Source: Varroa destructor (Eukaryota > Arthropoda > Arachnida > Mesostigmata > Varroidae). From it: a DNA stretch of 64,000 nucleotides. The notes beneath the pieces are model-generated. The model made no database searches and was not told the DNA's origin. It was given only the letters and a program-made list of their open reading frames with translations. Position 1 is the stretch's first letter. Every line of letters begins with the position of its first letter. Below, piece after piece: positions 1-14,300 of the stretch. The translations under genes were made by a program, and so were the position numbers. The stretch is taken from assembly GCF_002443255.2 (NCBI RefSeq), contig NW_019211456.1, positions 51,520,486 through 51,584,485 on the forward strand, in the 5' to 3' direction.

Positions 1-2513
1 TTCTGGCACAAAAATGTGTCGAAATGCTTTGCCTCATACGCGCTATAAGGGGTTAATTTTTTTTTCGTTCTCTTATAGCTTTGTTGATATACGGTGACTT
101 ATGAAAGCGGTGAACAAATTTTCTTAGCCGAACTCCTATTGTCCCGTCGCTGTTCGGGTATACGCCATGTTTTCTGAACTGCAACGCAATTATATGAGAA
201 TAAGGATTGATTGATTGGTGGATAGCGGCGAAGAATTTGCGCAGACGTTGTCTTCTGCGAGTGATATAGAGTCACTAGCTCTATGTTACGGCTTTCCATT
301 GAAGTCTTTATAGATGCTAAATCGCAAGCGAAATCGATGTTTCTAATGGTTCTTTTTAACTTCTAGTTGATAAAAGAAAAGAAAGAAAAAAAAAGAAGCT
401 GAACAATCATGCTCATAAAAATGCTAAAAGGATATGATTAAGAAGGAAGTTCAGAAATTATAATATCAATATATGCGAGACCTATACATCTACTGTTTAG
501 TTGACGTATCTTGAACCCCGTGTTTGACTTGTATAACTTAAAGGGCTTAACTATCCCCTGATATATGTCCTTAAAGACGACAACGTACAATAATGGCTGG
601 AACAATGTCACATATCATACACATAGCACATGGGTGATTGAAGATTGCATATGTATTTTATGTGTTAGGAGAATGTTGCTATTGTTATCATCTACTTTAT
701 TTTCTCGCCACGTAAGTTGTAGTTAAAAGCAAAATGACTAGGTACAAGACTAGGGAAATAACTTATAGGATCTTCTTCAAAATCTCTATGAAATAACCAC
801 ATGCTGATAATTACGCATCTGCGTACAAGATAAACCGGGTAATAGGTTATATTCTATTTCTATTATTGTTACGCTGCACCGACTAATTTCTATCTTAATC
901 AACAAGTTAATATACTTCTGTTTTGAGTAACTTTTTTAGATTTAAAACTATCATTAATGTTTCTCAGTCGTTGCCAAATTGAAAGTTAACTAAGTAGTGC
1001 GTCTGGTTGGCATATCCTCAAAGACAATTTGCATGCAGGATAAGCTACTCTTGAGAGGTGAAATAATATTCATTCACAATAGGATCGCGTATTCAATATG
1101 GACTACTCCAATACATTGAAGTGACCTAGATCATGTCGTCAGGAAAGGATTTCGAAATATAAATGTGCCTTATTTTCATTTTTCTTTAGGCCGCCGGCGA
1201 ATCGTATCGCTTTGTAGCATTCTGTCAGGCTTAGGACACTTAACATACTGGAATAGACATGAACCAACCAGGAACCTCTATGCAATTTAAGAAATCATAA
1301 AACAATTGATGAATCAACAAAATGAACCTTGTAGAACTCGTAAACCTCATTTTCTTCGAATATTAATCATACAGGTCGCAGTGTTTTTGCGCATAATATA
1401 CTTAGATAATTGACGCGAGGAAAAAACACTTGCAGGATGCGATCTTCTCCACCATTGGCAGTTTGTTATTGTCTTCGTTTCAAAGCAATGACTCTTCGAT
1501 CAGGATGGGCCTTAGAGATGAAATAGGCACAAAGAATGTACGCGGTTTCGGTCCCTGATGACGTGCTGACCTAACAGACAGCACCGGCATTTATGGCAAA
1601 AGACGTAGTACGGCCTGACATGGGAAACGTGTATAGAATAATATTGCGATGTACCGTAAAGTTCCTACTGCTGGGCTCCTCTTCGCATCGCGTTGTTTTG
1701 CCGCTCTTGTTGATACGACTCGTTGTTGCATTTGTATAAAGAGATGTCGTTCAAACTTTTAAGGAGAATGAACTTCGCTTTGTTATTGAACGCGCGCCAC
1801 CGGTGAGAAACGAGTCTGACTGGATATTCCCATAAGTTCGTATCATCCTGGGCTCGCACACTGGCCTTCAGGCGCACCGTATGTTTATTCCTTTTCGCTT
1901 TATTTCTATTTCGCTCCTCAGTGTCTCTGGGTCGCCTGATTATTTGAAGTATTGATTTGTTTGCAATGACCAGAAGGCCAATCCGAAATCGTCTTCATCT
2001 TTACCTACAACCACTCCGATAGACGATCGTCCTGTTTTCTGTTCCTTCTGCATTTACTGTTGCTTTTCTTCGTTTTATTCAGTACGTCACGAGAGTGCCA
2101 GCAAACAAAGGACCTGCATTCAGGCTCTGTTCTTTCGGAGCGGTACTCGGTACTCAAAGGTGCTGCTTATAAAAAACGGGGTTCACCAGTTTCGACAGTT
2201 ACATTTGACTTAGCTCTTGTATTTCTGCTCCGCGAAAATCTGCGGCTGGGAGCGTACAAGTATATTGAGCGAACAATAAAAACGTAAGCAAAAGGTCAAG
2301 TCGACATTTTTCTATTCTAGAGCTCACGAAGACGTCTATGCGGAATCTTAATGGTTGTAGCAGTATTTTTTGCAAAACACATCCATTTGCAAGATTTCGA
2401 TATTTGATCAATAGCGAAGCTATATATATTCGGTGAATATTTATAGCTTTCTATATATACACGCTTTCTTGGTACATACAAATTATAAAGATACGCTTCT
2501 TTCATGATTTCAG
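1..2513. other. AT-rich non-coding stretch upstream of the cuticle gene
   Basis: No recognisable coding exon on either strand; open frames here are short and have no family resemblance. The missing first exon of the downstream cuticle protein (start codon plus signal peptide) should lie here or further left. A hydrophobic frame near 2030-2090 was considered but has no ATG in frame and no convincing donor site. Confidence 0.5.
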
Positions 2514-2939
2514 GCAGAATGCAATTGTAGAAAGACCGGCCGTGGTGTGGAGTCCAGCATCCCAACTAGCGTTCGTAATCAATTCCAGCGGCAGGACACC
2601 GATACTGCAACTTATACATTTGGCTCTGATGCGGGGCCAGAAGACCCAAGCGGGCATTTTCGACAAGAGGAACGTCTGGAGGACGGGTCAGTTCGTGGCC
2701 GTTATGGCTATACAGATCCAAATGGACTAATAAAAATTGTCGATTACTTCGCTGATGAGAGCGGCTTCCACATCCTTCATGTCAAAACGCAGGCCGCAAA
2801 AAGGAAAAACCAACGAAAAGAACCCGAGCACTCCGAACCGTTCGGGCCTTTTCTAGGTGTCCTGCCACCATTTCTGCCTAAATATAAAAGTGGTGTTACA
2901 AACAACGATCTGGGTGACTTTCCTGTCAATGAGATCTAA
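2514..2939 (+). CDS. Cuticle protein, chitin-binding Rebers-Riddiford type (3' exon, partial)
   Basis: Structural protein of the arthropod exoskeleton, expected to be secreted and to bind chitin fibres. The exon opens after a pyrimidine-rich acceptor ending in cag at 2511-2513 and reads without interruption to TAA at 2937-2939, giving 141 residues. It starts AECNCRK, then carries a Chitin_bind_4 core at about exon residues 30-80: ATYTFGSDAGPEDPSG, then RQEERLEDGSVRGRYGYTD, then VDYFADESGFHIL. The aromatic residues and the G-x-Y-x-Y-x-D-P-N-G block are typical of the Rebers-Riddiford consensus. The tail is basic, then proline-rich (PFGPFLGVLPPFLP), and ends VNEI. The initiator Met and signal peptide must be on an upstream exon that I could not place; cuticle genes often have a very short first exon. 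Family assignment is firm; the RR subclass and exact orthologue are not. Confidence 0.88.
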   Translation, partial: AECNCRKTGRGVESSIPTSVRNQFQRQDTDTATYTFGSDAGPEDPSGHFRQEERLEDGSVRGRYGYTDPNGLIKIVDYFADESGFHILHVKTQAAKRKNQRKEPEHSEPFGPFLGVLPPFLPKYKSGVTNNDLGDFPVNEI

Positions 2940-4239
2940 ATCAAGACCTGTTACTCTACGTCAAGCACAATTACTATGCCACTTGAGCATCGTCGGTCCG
3001 CCTTTTCTCGAAACCAGCTGTCAAAAAGCTATATCACGATTGTACGCGAACGTGGCTACACAAATAGCCAAGCAAGACCATCAGATGCTCTAATAATCAG
3101 CGACTTTACACACTAACATAGTATGCTGGCATTCATCTTGGACAAAACGTGCTTGTCAAGGGAAAGTACCTAAAACATACGTAACTTAGTCGGATGCCTC
3201 ATTAGGCTCTCATGTGATATTGTATATGGACAAAGAAGGCGAAAGAAAGATCTGTTAACCTTCCCACCCGACGCGAGTGGCAACATATATGATGCTTCTG
3301 CCGGGATTTGTTTGTATAATACATAGGTAGATTGTTACTTAATGAATTCCTTGTTGCTGATTTACATTAACTGCCTGATGTCTTTCTTTTGAGCATAGAT
3401 AATACAATTTTTATATTTATATAGACTGGCTCACAAACTTTTCATTTGCTAATCCGCTTTATGTAGTGTTACTAACTTTCGAATAAATCTGGTAGCAGAA
3501 ACCGTATTTCAGAAACTCGTTCTGATTATTTTTGTAGAATGAATGGCCTGATGTTTTGCGTTACGCTCTAGCTACCGGAATATATTGTTTATTCTATCAC
3601 CAGAGGACTCTGGTGGGATTGGAGCATATACGAGATCGATGTATTTGATATATGATGATGTATTTGATGATGATAATTAGGTGAGGATGTACTAATAATT
3701 ACTTCGCAAGATTTAGCTATTATTATCTTACTTGATAGCGATATTATCAAGAACTGATTGAGAACTTGATCGCATAATAATTATATCGTTGGCCAAGTGT
3801 TCGTCTGAAAGAAGCGATACACGACTTTACAATATTCTTTTTACTTCGGTAGCTTGTCTTGGTTTTCGTCTATATGAAGATTGTTCTCAATTCGTTCGTG
3901 TCAGCCCGTCTGAACGACCATTTAGCAGTTCGTCAAGACGTCGACGAAACAAATCCACAGTGATATTACTCGACTGCGGAAAACATCGTACCATTCCTAT
4001 CTTCGAAAGCTTTTCATTCAGCTGATACATCGATGCTACTCCGTGTCGATGGGGAGGTAAACCTGTGCGGTTAAGTTTCCTGCCTATATTGTTTCTCCAT
4101 GTCTGCGTGTGCGTCCAAAAATAAGCCCAGGTTGTTCCGCGACAAGTCAGCTACGTGGAGGGTAAACGACAGTTTAGAGAGTTGATTCGCTCGTACAATA
4201 CGTACTAGACCAGAGCCGTCGGCCACTAAATAACGGAGG
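2940..4239. other. Non-coding, AT-rich
   Basis: Contains the likely 3' UTR of the cuticle gene and then AT-rich sequence with short GATGATGTATTTGAT-type repeats near 3640-3680. No gene seen. Confidence 0.45.
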
Positions 4240-5350
4240 TTAAGGCTTGTTTTCGCTTTTTCCCCCTTATCTAGCCTTCCCTTCCCGCGTCGCGCGAGAC
4301 GCTGCAATCAATGGTAGACATAATTAGAAATGAGAAGTTACACGGGTCAACCACAAACCGGTATTGCTGCTAGTAGCGGTGGCGCTCCCCGCCGCAGCAC
4401 CAGCGCCACTCAGCGGTATTTTAGCAATCTATCTGTTCGCCTGATGTAGTATTGTCATATATCACACACAGTGCACACGTCCGTAAATCCAGCAGGGTCA
4501 CCGTCGTGCCATGATCTGGCGCTCTATTCCTCTCGCGCTGCTCCTCCCCGCAGCGAGAAGGGTGCCGTGCGGCGCGCGCCGTTTCGAAACTCACCGAGAA
4601 CAGCGAAAAACTGCCCTCGCATCTACGGTGACTGGGTCGTGTCGGAAAACTGCAGCCTTCGCTGCCAGCCTCCATGTACGTACAGGATCGTCGCGAATGG
4701 CGACGCCGCCATATTGCCGAACAGGGAGGCGATGAGAAAATCCTTACAGAGAGAAGCAGCGGCGAAGAGAGTAGGGAGACAGCGGTCGTGACTATATCAT
4801 TGCGTTGTCGATGAAACATATCTTCGTTTTACCAGATTTTTGTTCTGGCGATGCTGTTTGCACGCAACAGCGACAACAACTGAATTTTTCGGCAAGAGCC
4901 AACAGCGCACATCGTTTTCGACGACACTTCATTCTGAAAAATATTCTACCAGTGTTGAACGACAGCACAAATCGGTTTGTGCTTGCCCTTCGCTCTCGTC
5001 TCCGGTATAAGCCAACTGGGCGGCAGAGATACTTGCCAACAGCTCCCTATCCGCCGCGTCAATGGAGCGATAGTGGCAGGCGATGAGCGGGCACGACCTA
5101 TGTGTTTGTGCACAAGACGCGCGATCACTTAGCAAAGATATGAGAAGGGCAATGAAGGATAGGAAGAGTGCCGCTTCGAGGGGGAATGCAGTCACACAAG
5201 CAAATTGATCGGGTACAGCCGCTTGCGGTACGATACGTTGGTGCCTGTCATAGACTTCCGTAGTACGGCAATGTTCTTGGCAACAAGGCCAACAAAATAG
5301 TGCTAGTATTAAGCACACAAAGCTCACACATACGTATAGACATACCTCGC
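4240..5350. promoter_or_regulatory. GC- and CpG-richer island, possible promoter with a 5' exon on the - strand
   Basis: Base composition rises sharply compared with the flanks, including a run of CG dinucleotides at 4565-4585. On the - strand a good donor (CTCG then gtgagt) lies at 4594-4589, so a 5' untranslated exon could end at 4595. A - strand ATG followed by GCGGCGTCG opens only a short frame that stops after about 29 codons. No partner exons were recognised to the left, so this is a candidate promoter only. Confidence 0.22.
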
Positions 5351-8300
5351 ACACTTTAGTTAGTTCGTTCTTGCGATTTAGAGATGGCTAGAAGAGCCCT
5401 GTTGTGGCGCGTTATGACGAGAGTCGTGCTATATTTGGATGCGTATCCGTACAGACTCATGTTGAGCCAGCTCGCTTGGGAAATAAAGGTTAAGCGTTGC
5501 TTCAATGATGTCGTGAGGATAAGATCAGACATATCGTAGTAAGCAGGCACATCATTGTATATTTCAGAAGTCTATTCCCGCAAGTCATTACATAGCGAGA
5601 TATGTTAAAGCTGCGTGTAAATGACCTCTGATTGATCCAGCGTATTCCCATTGGCCAATAGCCAGAGGTACTGAAGAATTCGTCGTGAATGCTATTCACC
5701 CCACGAACCCCGCCGATCTCGTGAATGAATCTATGATGTAAGATGATCAGATTGATAGACAATGATAAATAGAAAGCTTTTATAACACAACGGTCGAAGT
5801 GATCGCGTCAAGCGTTTGAAAAAAATCTACATTTCTATCTAGAATATCCTGTATTGCACCAAACAACTGCAGTAATTACGAAATTGTTTACGTATCAACC
5901 AACATTACTGTATAGTACAAACATATGATAATATATGTATATATATCGCTATCGCAAACGGGTTTTAATGTGTTTGACTTTGGCCACGCTAATTTCCACT
6001 TTAGTTGTTTCAGTAAAATCCGTTCATCTTACCGTCCGAATCTTATCGACGAATTCAAGGCTCGCTCATAACTATAAGCAACGTTTATAGACTGTCGGAT
6101 AGAAATCAGTGTAGCGGATGAATGTAACGTGAAATGAGACTAAATTTGACCTACCATGTTTGCTGGGTCAGTCTGTACATAATCTGGGCTTTTTTCGGTA
6201 TAGTGCAGTCACCCAAGTAAAGAGGGCGATGTTCGAAACGTCCGTGCAAAAACTTAGTTTCACGCATTGCTCACGGTAATGACATCGACCCCACCTCATC
6301 GGAGCGTTCAATTCGGTAACATATTATATGAGACGTGCAAGACCCCATATAACAGGATAGTGATGGAAAATACCAAGTATACTAGGCTATATAAATATCG
6401 TTGTCAATCGAGTCTATCATCACCAAATTGAAATTTGCTATGGCAAAGAATAACACGGGTAACATTTATATCCTCAGCCCTCTACTCTTATACATAATCT
6501 CACTTGGCAAGTATAAACATGAATGCGTAGTTTAGCGAGCACACTTTTTACACGAAGTTGACGCACGTATGAACGTCTAACTAAAGACAATAACTTAGTT
6601 CAACTTACGGCAAATATCCGAACTGGCTCACAAAGTTCAGTCATTACGTAGGTCGAACGCATAATCCGAGGGCATCATGAATCTTCTATAATCGTCGTTT
6701 AACTGTTTGCAAACAAGCATATTTAATCGGAACCTAGTCAGGCAAAGTCTAGCGTTATTATCAGTAGTAGAATCCTATTAGGTTAACCTTGTTCATCATC
6801 TGTCATGCTCACAGGAGTGTTTTTTTTTCGAGAACAAAGGCTATGTTTGTGATCATGATAGCCGCTGGTGGATTTGCACATCGACGTTGCCCATCAAGCC
6901 AAACCGCTATCAGTCTCAAAGTCTCATTGCCCACCATCGTATTACATTACGATGTACCATGTGCGGATAATGTGAAGATGTTCGAAAAACTGGTTGAAAG
7001 ATGGCAGGCTCACTTAGGCTTAACACCTTGGTTCCTAAAAATGTAAAAATAAATCTGATGTTGGGTGAAACGCAACACAGGCACACTCGCTTGTAGCCAA
7101 CAAAATGATTACTACGTCGTTCATAGGCTGTCAATATCATTTTTCGTATACCACGAGATAAATAAATTACGGCAAGCCACATTGTCCAATGACAGTGTTG
7201 TTAAAACATTGGGAACATTATTTTAAAAAAACCCATAAAACAAGAGTGAATAACTGGCCCACCTTATGCAGCAGAGGACAGTTTCAACGTTACATAATTC
7301 CATTATGCATTACATAATTCCAACGGTGCCAGTAATCGCAACATATATCTATGGAACTTCATTGTACGCCCGCCAAGGTATGATTATAATAATCGTACGG
7401 CCGAGAGAGCAGATGTCAAAGGTTACCACGAAGCGGCGACTCTGTCGGCCCATGTTTCCTGTTTTTCAACCTAGCGAAAGAGATATGTTTTTTCTCTTCG
7501 ATGTTTTACTCTTTTCATGTGTATCTGAGTTGCTGTTAACGCTGTGTGTTACTGCGCTGCCGTAGCGTTCTCTGTCAACGCGATGAGGTCGTCACCAGAC
7601 GGCTGGCCATGCTAGAGATCGAAAGCCGCTAAAGTTAGTCTGGTAGGTACGCCTGTACTACAATTTTCTGTCCGATCATCGTATCGGGGTGCCGTCGATT
7701 CGTCCGACTGTCGGCTTGCTGTCCGGCTTGCTACGCTTACCGGCCGATATGCTCATGGGTCGCCATCGTCCGGAGCACTGGTTCCTTTTCTGTACGTAGC
7801 TATTGGTGGGATCATTCAAGCACGACCGCACGACCCTGACAGAACAGCCCGCCACTAAAGAAGATCGGTTACTGTCGCTATTGTTTACTTCGAGCAGCCC
7901 ACAGTTATGTATAACTTACTTGTACGGCGCTTAGAAACGTTCAAGCGCGAGCTTGAAGCTACACGACGGTTAGGGAAAACGAGGACGAAGCTTTGGCGAG
8001 TATTATTGCTGGGTTCATACGTATGTTAGCGAGTGTGACAGACTGATAGTAAGGCAATGTAGTATCGTTCGTTTTGCTGTTATTCTATTGGTGCATCTAT
8101 ATAAAGCTTCGTGACAAGGACACCCAGCATTTTGTAGTCTATCGTTTCGGTTGAAGGTGATTGGTCTAAAAAGATCGTCTTGCTGATAGTTGTGTACGCA
8201 TTAATGAACAAGATTTGGGTTCGGCATGAGAGGAACAAACAGAATTAAGTCTTAACGTTGATCTATCTACTTATGGGCGGGTAGCTATTGCCGCTGCAAG

Positions 8301-11300
8301 GAAAGCGTAATCAGATTGCCCCGAAGAAATGCCAAAGGTCATTACTACACGTTCTCCGTCGTGACTAAAAAGAATCTGGCCAGTATATTACAATACTCAG
8401 GTCGATTTGTCCAAAACGGCCGATGGTAATGGGCGCATTAAAGGAAAAAAATATCATATCATAAATCTGTTCAGACGTGCATTAGATATCACAATAATAA
8501 GGCTTTCTTTAGATTCCATAGCATGATAACTTCTACTTTGCTAAGTTGAACTACCCAAAGACGTTGTCCGAAATACAAGCCCCCACTAGACGTAGCATTC
8601 GCAGATTTTATTAATAAGGAGGGTTTACCGATTTAATTCGAAGGACTTAATAGTTCTGGTAAAATGTTATGTCACCCATCAATAAGCCTGACTTTAGACA
8701 CAGCTCATGGAAGACACAAAGTTTTGAAGCGAACGTCCATTATCACACGTAGGGCATTCCTTATGAAGACGTGTCACCATTTGTCCTTACGAATTATCTA
8801 TCTAGGTACGCTTATGAACCTCAATCAGTGAGCATGGCGGCTTTATCTAACAGCTATCTCTGACTAAATAAAAACACGCGCAGTTTGTGAACGTACCTTA
8901 GATTGAGATGAACCATCGGTGTATATATATATATATGCGTGCGGGTTTATAAAATTTCACGCATTAGACGTGTCATTTGTGCAGTTTATTACTGATGGTG
9001 ATCCTGCCAAATATGTATGCTCCTACGCAGATTGCGACAGTAGGGCTTCGGTAGCACGGAAAGACGCAAAAAGTTACGCCTCATTTATACAACGCAGTGT
9101 CAGTTGTACAGATTGGGGTTTGATTCGTGCGTTACCTATCGGTAAATACCATTAGAACAAGCATCTCTATGTAAACATAAGACCTTCATCAGCTAATGAA
9201 AGACTTGAAGTCTATCGCTCAAAAAGTGAGTCTCAATCAAACTTACTAATCACATTATCTTTCGAACTGTGATTGCTGAGCTGTGCTTACAAGCAAACCG
9301 TGCGGCATTTTCAAGTCTAACGAAAACCCTTCATTAAATGTTTGCTCTATTTCGCTTTTTATAAAAAAAAAAGTCTGTATTGTATAAAACTCGTTAGTAA
9401 CAGGATCGAATTGGCATCAGTGAAGCGTCTACGTAATTTCGACAATAACTAATAATACGAACAAGCCAATGATGTATCAAACTCAGTCCGGGAAGATATC
9501 ATGTATTTTTCCCATTAACAATTGAAGGCGTAATTTAGACGCCGCAATAAAATAGATGGCGTAATCTCTAATCAAATGCTACCAGCATTACGTGGCACTG
9601 ATTTGATAACTAAATCTACTTCTTGCCGCCTCTGCTGCTGTTGCACAAAGATATGGCGTACAGTTATTTTCTGGAACTACCACGTAATCATGAGGAAACG
9701 TCAAAATAATGACGATGACGGTATTTTACTGATTAGTAATGGCTACGTAAGAAGCATCAACTATACGCAAGACCTATGCGGTACTTCCGTTTCATTGCCA
9801 TTATACGTATATCCCGTGCGCCTTATAGCATCGCTGTCCTCGGTCTCGCCCTCTCGTATAACTTCTGCCCTTTCTGCTAAGGCAGTCCGTGTTCTGAAAA
9901 TATTGAACAGATTAATTTGATTCATAATGAATTGGTCGCACTACCGATGAGCGTAGACTCTGTCACGAATGGAAAGCAATTGAAGGGGGATGCAGCAGTA
10001 ATTCGATAGAAAGAGGCTTCGGTAGTTCTTTCGTGAGAGCAAGCTTGCTTTATAGCCGAGGTATGAGTTCTAGTCCTGCGCGGATACATAGCCATGTCAC
10101 GACATCCGGAAGATGAAGCCAAGAGAAACGCAGAACGACTCGCGATCTCTTGGCGGTTAGTATATGAACATAGAAAATGGACATGATGTACTCTGACTTT
10201 TTTGTACGAAATGGGTCTGCGGTTTTGCTTGCGAGCTTGAAGCAAATCAGGGGTAGGACGTGAAGCATCACAGAGCTTACGAAGGCACAGGGGTCAAAGA
10301 GCTGAGTTATGGAAAAGATTACAAACCTAGGACAAGATAAGCTGATAATTTTAGGCTACGTTATTGTCGATTTACATGATCTTCTTCACGCGGCAGCTGT
10401 ATTGCTCACACACTGTCCCATCTCTTTTGACCATAATGCTCTACATTGTCACCACAAAATAAATTATGTTTGTTGTGAACCATCTATACTGAACGAAATG
10501 TTGATTTCGACTCGCTATTAATTTTTTTTTTACCAATCTTCATTAGGACACGGAAAGCAAACGTTTCTTTTAGGGCCTTTTTCTTTAAACCATGACCGCT
10601 TCGCTGTCCTTTACTCTACTTGATACAAGCCAGCGAAGCGGTTGGTGCCGAATGTAGATAAAAATAAGACTTGATAAATAGATATAGAAACCTCGCCGGA
10701 GGGACGCCGGCTAGCTTGCCACTATCGACTTTATAGAGAGACCCCACGAAACACGTCCAATTCAAGGTGTGTACTTAAATATTCGGCCGAATGTCCAGCC
10801 TATCTAGTCAAGCAAACAGGTTTTATCGATACCTGAATTTCCTGTCTGTATATTCCTCGAGCGTTCCCTGATCAATCAAAACTCCCATTCTAAGACGGGC
10901 AACGGAACACTGCCTGTATGGCGAAGGATCTACCGTGACTAAGCTGAATTAGTAATATAATATAATAACTGAATAAATTAATTTAAGAGATCATTCTACC
11001 GGGCGAAAAGACGTACTATATACACAACTAGAAGATTTATCATTGACGATTTTTCGTATGCTACGGGCTTAAGTGTGCTAAAACGTAACATTTGTTATTC
11101 TTGTAAATGATCTTATTCAATCTGGCGGCTGATTCGCTCTCAGAAAGTTCGTACTCCACGTGATCTGAGGAAGTTTTGATAAAATTAGGTGCCTTAAAAA
11201 GTTCGTTTCACAAAAAAGCTCTAGCAAATGTAAATACATTGCTGTCTAGGATGAAGAAAAAGGGCCTGGCAATCTGCTACTGTAATAAATAGGAACAAAC

Positions 11301-14300
11301 AATCATAGTGGAAATTCTTAAATGTAATACGTCAATTATGATGTTATATGTAATAACGGGATCAACGATGGTATGTACCGTTTATACGTGTGGAGCGAAC
11401 CAGTGGAAGTAGTTCCGCGCAAAGGGCCTATGTCAATTAGTTGAAATAGTTCGGCAACATTTAAAAAAAGTGCGGTTTTTTTATTATTTAAAGATGCGGG
11501 TCACAAGTAGATTGACCCAGTCAAATCATAGGTTCTCTACTGCAGGGACGTATCGCATGACCATGACCATTGTCTGAGCAGAGGAAAATGTGACGTGATA
11601 AAACGACTTCCCTATTTGCTTTTGTTTGTAAATGGGTTGAGGATTTTGGGAAACACGCCCGACGTGGGTTTCAAGAAAAGCTCGTTTTTTTTTTTCTTTT
11701 TTGAAAATTCTCCAAATCGACTTCGACTATCGAACGTGACAAGTCACCTTGCCACTACCGTGTCGTGTTAGGGCTGTTATGTACCCGTAAATGTAGGATT
11801 GCAGGTTTAGAATTTAAGCGAGTCACCTTAAATTAGGTAGACCTATGCTAAGACGACGATAAACTGTTCGAATGGAGCGTTTCTGTCACGCATATTTTGC
11901 TTTAGCTCGAAGTTAAAGTAACGCTTGCCATAAAAATTTGCCCACTAGGCAGATGGCGCATGCATATATTTAGTTATAACCATGATAGCACCCAAATGGT
12001 TCCAACGCGTACATACCAATCATTAAACATACACCTTTCCCGCCTTATGCTAATTTAAACTTTCGTCAAGGTATTTACGTGAACAGTTTCCAAGGTAACA
12101 CATAAACAAGTAATTTTTTTCGTCAAGTTTTAATTTATTTCTTCTTTCGTAGTTTTATTAGATACATGTATATGCATGGCATGCATTTTTCTCAGCGATA
12201 CCGCCACATTTTGGTCAGTCTAAAGAGTAGCTGTCATCTTGGTCTGCAAGGCACGTGTTTATGAATGTCAGGTACTCCTCATTTGATGAAAGTCTATTCT
12301 TTGAGCGAAGCATTGACCCTAGGAAAGGGAAAAAATGATTGGGGCCAGATTTGGTAAATATGGCGGCTGTTCGATCAACCCGTAGCCCACCTTGTAGCTT
12401 TTTGTCATGCCGACCATTGCTATCGCGCCTTTTTTTTGAGTGACTAATTAACTAAAGCATGTTGGTTGAAAGGTCGGTACATCGTAACCCATTTGTTCAC
12501 ATCACATACACATAATAGGTATCCACGTCCGAATTTACACACACGCACACAAGATATACCTGCTTTATGTGCATGATGTTGTCCGATAATCCTGCGAACA
12601 ATTTTTATCTTTATCTTACTGTACCTTTCCACCATTATATAAAAATACTTTCTTAAATTATTAAGGTAGATTTCTATATCATTACTTAAATCTATAGCAA
12701 ATACGTTTTTTTTTTCGGATCTGTCAAACACCTAATTTGACAGTCGTCTACCAGCGTTTGGTGGTAGGGCATTTGATGAGCATTCGAGGTTATTAATAGT
12801 CGTTGTATTTTCTTTTTAGCATTCTTCTCTTCATTTAAAGGCTGATACGACCACGTTTTAGTCCGGCTGTTCAAAATTTGACGGTATCAGACGACAGTGA
12901 AAAATCGCCATACACAGCGCCGATGTAAATTTTCTAAAGGCCAAAATTTAATAACGGCTTGATATTGGTTTTTTCCAGTTTCTATGGAAACATAACATCT
13001 ACCGACATAGGTAGTTGTCAAGTAAACAATTACGTAATTACATAATTGTTACACCTGTTCTAACCTGCTGTGCAAAGCGTACGGTCAACTTCTTTTATAT
13101 GTAGATTTCGGACAGGAGTTGTTTTTTATCGAGCACCCTTCATCTATGTATTATTGCCAGCAAGGACTGGTCATCGAATGGAACTTGTTTTCGTCGATCC
13201 GTCCATTGTCAGTTCCGAGATCCTTTCCAAACGTTGGGGCATAATCGGCCTGAATTTCAGATGTAGTTAATTGTTGAATCGTAAACGAGCTTAATAGTTG
13301 AATTTTTTGGCCCTGTATGATCTACTTGGGTCGACATTGGTAGGAATATAGTTATGCACGTGCTCAATAACAAAATTGTTGTTGTTTTTTTATTACATCC
13401 GCTCTGCTCTCAGCATATAGCCAAATATGTACCGAGCATTAATGGAGTCAAATTGTCAGGAGAGCGAAGATGTCACCTACCTTGGACTGAGTCCGGTGTC
13501 TGCATTAGCAGATGGATCTAGCCGTCAACCATTTATCTCTTAGTCGACACTTAGCCACCCATCGGGACGATATTAGCAGCATGAACAAAATGGCGGTTTA
13601 TACTGGGTTAGAGATTACCTAAAGATGACAATAGAGATAGACATTCTCAACAGGACAAGCCGCTTAAAAACCTCTGTTTCCATTAATGGCAGACGAACGC
13701 CAAACGTCTGCATTGTAATTTACATTGCAACATTGGCGAAAACGTTCATCGTATATTGCTCGGTTACAGACCGAGTCGCTGCTTTGCTCGCTGCCACTAG
13801 CAGTTTCAACAAGAAAAGACACCGGAGTATCTGTTCGTCGACTTGAAGCGATTGCAGCCGGTTACGGCCGGTGCAAACGCCTGCGTCAGCAGCAGTCAGC
13901 CTAACAGGCGCTCTATCCATCTAGACGTGTGAGTACGCACCATTTTTGCCCCCGATATCAGGTAAACTGAAATAGGCGCATATAGGTTGATGATGAATGT
14001 AGTTGACGTAGGATTGAGAGAGCAACTTGTAACTTTTTTGTTGAAATTAAATAGACCCAATATAATCTTTTTCCGTTTGTAGTTTGTGTTAGTAGTTTTC
14101 TGTTCATATTTATTCTGTATGACAGTAGCACACATGCAGAGTAAGATAGATACTGATTAAAGAAACATCCTCGTAAGGTTTTTCTGTTTTCGTTTTTATT
14201 TTGCGTCACTGGAAAGACTTCGGGGCGCCAGCTAAGACTCCAAATGAGATCTGCTGATTGCTTGACGAGGGCTAATGTCTGTAAATACAAAATATGCTAT

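Noticed and set aside
2060..2287. Hydrophobic frame considered as the signal-peptide exon of the cuticle gene
   Set aside because: No in-frame ATG before the hydrophobic stretch and no donor in a compatible phase.
4421..4819. 132-codon - strand frame in the CpG-richer island
   Set aside because: Low-complexity Arg/Ser/Cys-rich translation expected from GC-rich DNA; the ATG-initiated frame there stops after about 29 codons.
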